Below, one piece after another: positions 7,475-10,655 of a stretch of DNA of 10,655 bases. The position numbers and the translations under genes are program-made. Under the pieces are notes generated by a model. That model saw nothing but the letters and a program-made list of their open reading frames with translations, did no database searches and was not told the DNA's origin. The DNA is from Deltaproteobacteria bacterium. Lineage in GTDB: Bacteria; Desulfobacterota_B; Binatia; Bin18. Numbering within the stretch: position 1 is the stretch's first letter; every line of letters starts with the position of its first letter. The stretch covers positions 1-10,655 of the forward strand of contig JAAXHF010000048.1 in NCBI GenBank assembly GCA_012271025.1. Reading direction: 5' to 3'.

Positions 7475-8641
7475 ATGAGTCTGAAAGGAAAAGCGGCCAT
7501 TACTGGCTTTGCCGAAATGACCCCTCAAAAGGGCGGCGGAGGAAAAACCCCGCTGGGGATTATCGGAGAAGTGGCGCGGGATGCGATTGCCGACGCGGGT
7601 TTGAAAAAGCAGGACATCGATGGCCTGCTGACAGGTATGGCGATTGGCGATTACAGCGTGCTGTGGCCGTCGGTCATTTCGGAATACCTGCAATTTCATC
7701 CTCGCTATTTCGATCTGGTCGAGTTGGGCGGAGCGTCGGCCACCGGCATGTTCTGGCGGGCGGCCGCAGCCATTGAGGCCGGCATGTGTGACAACGTGTT
7801 GTGCGTCCTGGGCGATTCGTGGACGAGCAAGACGATGAGCGTGGGCAAACCCCCGCCGTTTCCACGCCTGGACGCCGAGTTCGACGCGCCCTACGGCCTG
7901 ATCGCGGCCAATCCGGGCTATGCCCTGATTGCCCAGCGCCATATGCACGAGTTCGGCACGACGCCCGAACAGCTGGCCAAGGTCGCGGTTGATCAGCGCA
8001 AAAACGCCTGCCGCAACCCTGCGGCGCTGTTCGGCAACAAAGAGATCGGCATCGAGGACGTGCTCAACTCGCGCATGATCGTCGATCCCCTGCATCTGCT
8101 GGAGATTGTCAGCCCGTGTACCGGCGGCGGGGCGTTCATCGTCACCAGCGCCGAGCGGGCCAAGGACAGCCCCCACACCCCGGTCTATCTGTTGGGAGCC
8201 GGCGAGGCGGGCGGTCACTGTAGCATTACGCGGGCCGAGAGCCTGACCACCTCCCTGGTCAAACCTGCGGCCGAGGCCGCCTTCGACATGGCCGGGCTCA
8301 CGCCCCAGGACATGGACTTTGTGCAGCCCTACGACTGCTATACGATTACGGTCCTGGTCACCCTGGAAGACGCCGGCTTTTGTCCCAAGGGCGAGGGCGG
8401 CCGCTTTGTTGAGGACCACGACCTGTCCTACGCGGGCGACTTCCCGTCCAATACCCACGGCGGCCAGCTGTCGTTCGGCCAGCCCGGGCTGGCCGGCGGC
8501 ATGAGCCATTTGATCGAGGGCGTGCGCCAGCTGATGGGTCGGGGCGAGGCGCGCCAGGTCGAGGCCGCCAGGCTTGGCTATGTCAACGGCAACGGCGGCA
8601 TCATGAGCGAGCAGTGCAGCGTGGTGATCGGCGTCAACTAG
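7475..8641 (+). CDS. Thiolase-like protein (SCP-x/Ltp type) lacking the usual catalytic residues
   Basis: A 388-aa thiolase-fold protein of the SCP-x/non-decarboxylating condensing group, probably acting on acyl-CoA esters in the cytoplasm. The fold is complete, including the late NTHGGQLSFGQPGLAGG element (residues 326-342) and a C-terminal YVNGNGG. The normal nucleophilic Cys is missing: the segment reads VELGGASATG (82-91), with Gly or Ala where CAS would be. The usual GHP histidine is Gln336 (FGQPG). Both losses are known in the Ltp2-like aldolases, which work as complexes with DUF35 proteins and split or join C-C bonds of acyl-CoA without a thioester on Cys. Such proteins rely on tyrosines; Tyr286 and Tyr289 in PYDCYT and Tyr369 are candidates here. 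AGGAGGAT lies just before the ATG. The next gene, 9 nt on, is a DUF35 protein, which supports a two-subunit enzyme. Confidence 0.88.
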   Translation: MSLKGKAAITGFAEMTPQKGGGGKTPLGIIGEVARDAIADAGLKKQDIDGLLTGMAIGDYSVLWPSVISEYLQFHPRYFDLVELGGASATGMFWRAAAAIEAGMCDNVLCVLGDSWTSKTMSVGKPPPFPRLDAEFDAPYGLIAANPGYALIAQRHMHEFGTTPEQLAKVAVDQRKNACRNPAALFGNKEIGIEDVLNSRMIVDPLHLLEIVSPCTGGGAFIVTSAERAKDSPHTPVYLLGAGEAGGHCSITRAESLTTSLVKPAAEAAFDMAGLTPQDMDFVQPYDCYTITVLVTLEDAGFCPKGEGGRFVEDHDLSYAGDFPSNTHGGQLSFGQPGLAGGMSHLIEGVRQLMGRGEARQVEAARLGYVNGNGGIMSEQCSVVIGVN

Positions 8642-8650
8642 GAGGAGCCC

Positions 8651-9067
8651 ATGTCAGACTATACCAAGCCCCTTCCTCGTCCGACCGTCTCCTCGCAGCC
8701 GTTCTGGGATGCCGCCAAACGCCACGAGCTTCAGATCCAGCGCTGCCAGAGCTGTGGCGCGGTGCTGTTCTACCCGCGCGAGGTGTGCTCCGAGTGTCTG
8801 TCCTCAGATCTGGGCTGGATACGGGCGTCCGGCCGGGGCACGGTGTATTCCTACACCATTGCCCAGGCGCCGACCCATCCGACGTTCAGAGAGGACGTGC
8901 CGTATGTGGTGGCGATTGTCGAGCTGGACGAGGGCCCGCGTCTGACGACCAATATCGTTGGCTGCGACCCTGCGGCCATGCGGATAGGCATGCCGGTCGT
9001 CGCCACCTATGATGACGTGACGCCGGACAGGACGCTGGTCAAGTTCCGGCCGGCCGACTCGGTTTAG
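8651..9067 (+). CDS. DUF35 OB-fold protein with N-terminal zinc ribbon
   Basis: A 138-aa protein with the two-part layout of the DUF35 family: a rubredoxin-like zinc ribbon with Cys32, Cys35, Cys46 and Cys49 (CQSC and CSEC), then an OB fold from about residue 57 to the end (GRGTVYSYTI, PYVVAIVELDEG, RLTTNIVGC, GMPVVATYDDV). In studied cases DUF35 proteins bind acyl-CoA and pair with thiolase-like subunits, as with the Ltp2 aldolase and in the archaeal thiolase/HMG-CoA synthase complex. The start follows the thiolase stop by 9 nt, with TAGGAGGAG serving as stop codon plus Shine-Dalgarno. The TAG stop overlaps the stop of the convergent 73-aa gene by 4 nt. A complex with the thiolase-like protein encoded just upstream is a strong inference. 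Confidence 0.93.
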   Translation: MSDYTKPLPRPTVSSQPFWDAAKRHELQIQRCQSCGAVLFYPREVCSECLSSDLGWIRASGRGTVYSYTIAQAPTHPTFREDVPYVVAIVELDEGPRLTTNIVGCDPAAMRIGMPVVATYDDVTPDRTLVKFRPADSV

Positions 9068-9285
9068 TCGGGCGGTTTGAGGCTGCGGATACGGCGAACA
9101 GGGGGATGACCGGGCGTGTCGTCGATAAAGGTCAGGTGGGCCGAATCGCAGGCCGGGCAGATGACCAGCGTGCCGTAGCGCTCGTCTTCGACCATCGGCG
9201 GCCAGCGCCCGTCCGCAGGTTCCCCGTAGTTGCTCATGGTGTATAACTTTTCGGCGCACATCAGACAGTGCTGGGCTTTGGCCAT
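9064..9285 (-). CDS. Small double-CxxC (zinc-ribbon-like) protein, 73 aa
   Basis: Not a family I can name. The protein has two CxxC pairs, Cys7/Cys10 (HCLMC) and Cys43/Cys46 (ICPACD), about 33 residues apart, the usual spacing for a single zinc ribbon. The tail is basic and Pro-rich (PGHPPVRRIRSLKPPD). There is no signal peptide, so it is probably cytoplasmic. The start is chosen at 9285 because AGGAGG (9291-9296 on the minus strand) lies 5 nt upstream. A further in-frame ATG at 9321 lacks such a site and would place the Shine-Dalgarno inside the gene. It is convergent with the DUF35 gene, their stop codons sharing the bases TTAG at 9064-9067, and divergent from the selenoperoxiredoxin gene 73 bp away. 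A redox or metal role beside the peroxiredoxin is possible but unproven. Confidence 0.75.
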   Translation of the reverse strand: MAKAQHCLMCAEKLYTMSNYGEPADGRWPPMVEDERYGTLVICPACDSAHLTFIDDTPGHPPVRRIRSLKPPD

Positions 9286-9290
9286 GATGT

Positions 9291-9296
9291 CCTCCT
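9291..9296 (-). promoter_or_regulatory. Shine-Dalgarno AGGAGG fixing the start of the 73-aa gene
   Basis: CCTCCT on the plus strand reads AGGAGG on the minus strand, 5 nt before the ATG at 9285. It decides against the longer in-frame start at 9321. Confidence 0.8.
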
Positions 9297-9358
9297 GGGC
9301 TATGGTCGATCCTAGGGCCACGGCCGGGCCAAGTCCAGCCAGTCAGAAAGGACACGCT

Positions 9359-9868
9359 ATGTACACAGGATTACAGGTGGTGATCGGCGCGCTGCTGGCG
9401 CTGACGCTGAGCGGCCCGGCCTGGGCTCAGGCCGAGGTCGGCAGCCCGGCTCCGGATTTTTGTTTGCCGTCCAGCGACGACAGCCAGGTGTGCCTCAAGG
9501 ACTTTCGGGACAAGCACAACGTCGTCCTGCTGTTCTATGTCCTCGACTTCACCTCGGGTTGAACCCTGCAACTGTCCTCCGGTCAGGGGGCGGAAAAAAC
9601 ACTCAACGCCAAAGTCCTCGGCATCAGCACCAACCACGGCGCGTCCCAGAAGGTCTTTACCCAGCAGCTGAAGCTCGATTATCCCCTGCTGAGCGCCTTT
9701 GCCGCGTCCGAGGTGATTCGTGACTATACCGGCTGGCTGGACGAAGAAAAACGGCTCGGCAACCGCGCCTATGTCATTATCGACAAGCAGGGCATCGTCC
9801 GCTTCAAGAAAGTCGGGGAGATGGTACCGGTCGAAGACCTCGAACAGGTTCTGGCCGGCCTCGAATAG
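9359..9868 (+). CDS. Exported selenocysteine-containing peroxiredoxin (AhpC/TSA family), UGA-recoded
   Basis: A 169-codon frame with one internal TGA at 9560-9562 (residue 68). Residues 1-24 form a signal peptide (core VVIGALLALTL, cut near AWA|QA), so the mature protein is periplasmic. A peroxiredoxin fold follows: GSPAPDF, VVLLFYVLDF, LGISTNHG, DYPLLSAF, and GNRAYVIIDKQG with the conserved Arg136. The TGA falls in LDFTSG-TGA-TLQL, exactly where peroxiredoxins have the peroxidatic Cys (TxxC), so selenocysteine is predicted there. The frame stays open for 101 codons to TAG at 9866. No Cys follows residue 68. Cys35 and Cys45 lie before it, so resolution must use one of these or an outside thiol. 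The usual active-site Pro is Val61. AAAGGA precedes the ATG by 7 nt. The alternative is a nonsense mutation, but the SECIS-like hairpin argues against it. Selenoperoxiredoxins are known, for example PrxU of Eubacterium acidaminophilum. Confidence 0.87.
9560..9562 (+). other. In-frame TGA predicted to encode selenocysteine (Sec68)
   Basis: This TGA replaces the peroxidatic cysteine codon. TGA ends six other genes in the window (amidohydrolase, SDR, hemB, cobyrinate synthase, alpha/beta hydrolase, PDZ protein), so the codon is not reassigned genome-wide. Recoding must therefore be local. Confidence 0.85.
9572..9593 (+). promoter_or_regulatory. Bacterial SECIS element (selenocysteine insertion hairpin)
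   Basis: Just 3' of the TGA the mRNA can fold as a lower stem CUG/CGG (9572-9574 with 9591-9593, one G-U pair), a bulged U (9575), an upper stem CCUCC/GGGGG (9576-9580 with 9586-9590, one U-G pair) and a loop GGUCA (9581-9585). With the U of UGA as 1, loop G23 and U24 fall where SelB contacts the fdhF SECIS of E. coli, and the bulged U is at 16 against 17 there. A rival pairing, CCCUG with CAGGG (9564-9568, 9584-9588), is possible but lacks these features. Confidence 0.8.
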
Positions 9869-9875
9869 CAACGCC

Positions 9876-9903
9876 TTGCATATTCTCCCGGCGCTGGAAT
9901 AAT
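9876..9903 (+). promoter_or_regulatory. Possible sigma-70-type promoter for the PDZ-protein gene
   Basis: TTGCAT (9876-9881) and AATAAT (9898-9903) are 16 bp apart. The second matches five of six bases of the -10 consensus, the first only three of six of the -35. It lies between the peroxiredoxin stop and the next gene's Shine-Dalgarno, so the PDZ gene could be transcribed on its own or together with the peroxiredoxin. Confidence 0.3.
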
Positions 9904-9936
9904 GGCCGTCTATTCGTACGGGAAGGAGGGGGAGCG

Positions 9937-10638
9937 ATGAAAATATACGCCTTCGTGCTTGCGCTGTGCATCTGGCCCCTCGTCCCGCACGCCCAGGAGA
10001 GCCAGCCTACCCCAGCCACGGCCGAACCGGTTACGCTCGACGCCCCACCCGCTCTCGAACAGGCTGTCGCCCAGCCAGCGGCGACCGAGGCGTCCGGGGC
10101 TCCGTCTCAGGTCATACTCGGCCAGGCCACGGATCACGCCTCAGACCAGACCCAGCCCGCCCCCGACGCTCTGCCGCCAGACTTCTGGGCTGCTGCTGAA
10201 AGCGAGCAGCCGGCCGAGCAGCGGACTTATCTGGGCGCCCTGTACGCGACACCCGAACACGAGGGGCTGCAAGGCGTTCAAGTCCTGAGCGTCATCCCCG
10301 GCAGCCCGGCCGCCCGAGCCGGATTTATCGGCGCCAACACGCCTCAGCAGCAGGGCACCAACTGGTTCCGGGTCGCCGTCCTGGCCTTGTCCATGTCGCC
10401 GGCCGGCGCCTTTGCCATTCCGCTGACCATCGCCCACCACGTGTACACAAACCGGCACGCGCCGGCTGACCTGCCCGGAGATTTGATCGTGGCGATTGAC
10501 GACACCCCCATTCCCGACGCCCAGGCTTTTTCCCGAATCCTGGGCTCCTACGAACCCGGCGACCGGGTCACCTTCACCTTTATCCGGGCCGGAAAACCCA
10601 TGCAGACCGCCGTCACCCTCGAGTCCGAGCCGCTCTGA
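9937..10638 (+). CDS. Exported PDZ-domain protein with an insertion in the PDZ fold
   Basis: A 233-aa protein with a signal peptide at about residues 1-19 (cut near HAQ|ES), a Pro/Ala/Gln-rich and probably unstructured stretch up to about 95, and one C-terminal PDZ domain of the DegP/HtrA kind. The PDZ part starts at YLGALY and shows VQVLSVIPGSPAARAGF (about 114-130), then resumes with LPGDLIVAIDDTPI, the peptide-binding GD...I element, and ends with GDRVTFTFIRAGK. Between these halves lies about 40 residues not expected in a PDZ domain, including a hydrophobic run (FRVAVLALSMSPAGAFAIPL) long enough to touch or span a membrane. No protease domain is present, so it is likely a periplasmic binding or adaptor protein. 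GGAGGGGGAG lies before the ATG. It is 68 bp downstream of the selenoperoxiredoxin. The stop is TGA. Confidence 0.85.
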   Translation: MKIYAFVLALCIWPLVPHAQESQPTPATAEPVTLDAPPALEQAVAQPAATEASGAPSQVILGQATDHASDQTQPAPDALPPDFWAAAESEQPAEQRTYLGALYATPEHEGLQGVQVLSVIPGSPAARAGFIGANTPQQQGTNWFRVAVLALSMSPAGAFAIPLTIAHHVYTNRHAPADLPGDLIVAIDDTPIPDAQAFSRILGSYEPGDRVTFTFIRAGKPMQTAVTLESEPL

Positions 10639-10655
10639 GCCGGGCTCCCCATCTC

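Noticed and set aside
7445..8509. A 354-aa open frame on the minus strand
   Set aside because: It is antisense to the thiolase-like gene and its sequence resembles no protein family.
9230..9562. A 110-aa protein ending at the TGA at 9562
   Set aside because: Its first 43 residues are antisense to the 73-aa gene and precede the true start with Shine-Dalgarno at 9359. Its end is the predicted selenocysteine codon and not a real stop.
9560..9562. Genome-wide reassignment of TGA to an amino acid
   Set aside because: TGA ends six other well-delimited genes in the window at their expected lengths.

Overview
The window is a high-G+C stretch of bacterial chromosome carrying ordinary housekeeping genes among acyl-CoA/lipid-type accessory genes. 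There are no rRNAs, tRNAs, CRISPR arrays or recognisable insertion sequences. Genes are tightly packed with strong Shine-Dalgarno sequences. A Sec-export style of signal peptide, a cobalamin-synthesis gene and paired amidohydrolase/SDR and thiolase/DUF35 genes suggest an uncultivated Gram-negative lineage of the deltaproteobacterial, Tectomicrobia or Binatota type. That placement is an inference from gene content and was not tested.

Layout. Positions 1-695 (minus) hold the N-terminal part of MutS, cut by the window edge. Divergent from it, 827-2704 (plus) is a two-gene unit: a TIM-barrel amidohydrolase and a short-chain dehydrogenase-like protein whose catalytic Tyr is Phe. Positions 2784-4318 (minus) form a three-gene unit: hemB, a 56-aa basic protein, and a 124-aa exported protein of unknown function. 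Divergent from hemB, 4424-6611 (plus) holds cobyrinate a,c-diamide synthase followed 4 nt later by an alpha/beta hydrolase. A perfect 15-bp inverted repeat (6616-6666) separates this from a second plus-strand unit at 6721-9067: a sirtuin, a thiolase-like protein lacking the usual catalytic residues, and its DUF35/OB-fold zinc-ribbon partner. A 73-aa double-CxxC protein (9064-9285, minus) converges on the DUF35 gene and overlaps its stop codon.

The most notable locus is 9359-9868. It is a 169-codon exported peroxiredoxin interrupted in frame by a TGA exactly where the peroxidatic cysteine should be. Reading continues cleanly for 101 codons past the TGA with good peroxiredoxin sequence. Directly after the TGA, the RNA can fold into a hairpin with a bulged U and a GGU apical loop at positions 22-24 counted from the U of UGA, the same register as the SECIS element of E. 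coli fdhF. TGA is the normal terminator of six other genes here, so this looks like selenocysteine insertion and not a changed genetic code. A conventional gene caller would stop at 9562 and miss the catalytic half of the protein. The window closes with an exported PDZ-domain protein whose PDZ fold appears split by a hydrophobic insertion.

Functionally, hemB and cobyrinate synthase both belong to tetrapyrrole synthesis. The thiolase/DUF35 pair is a likely acyl-CoA condensing or cleaving enzyme, possibly linked to the sirtuin by transcription. The selenoperoxiredoxin and PDZ protein are envelope proteins. No selenocysteine machinery (selA, selB, selC, selD) lies in the window, so its presence elsewhere in the genome is the main outside prediction.
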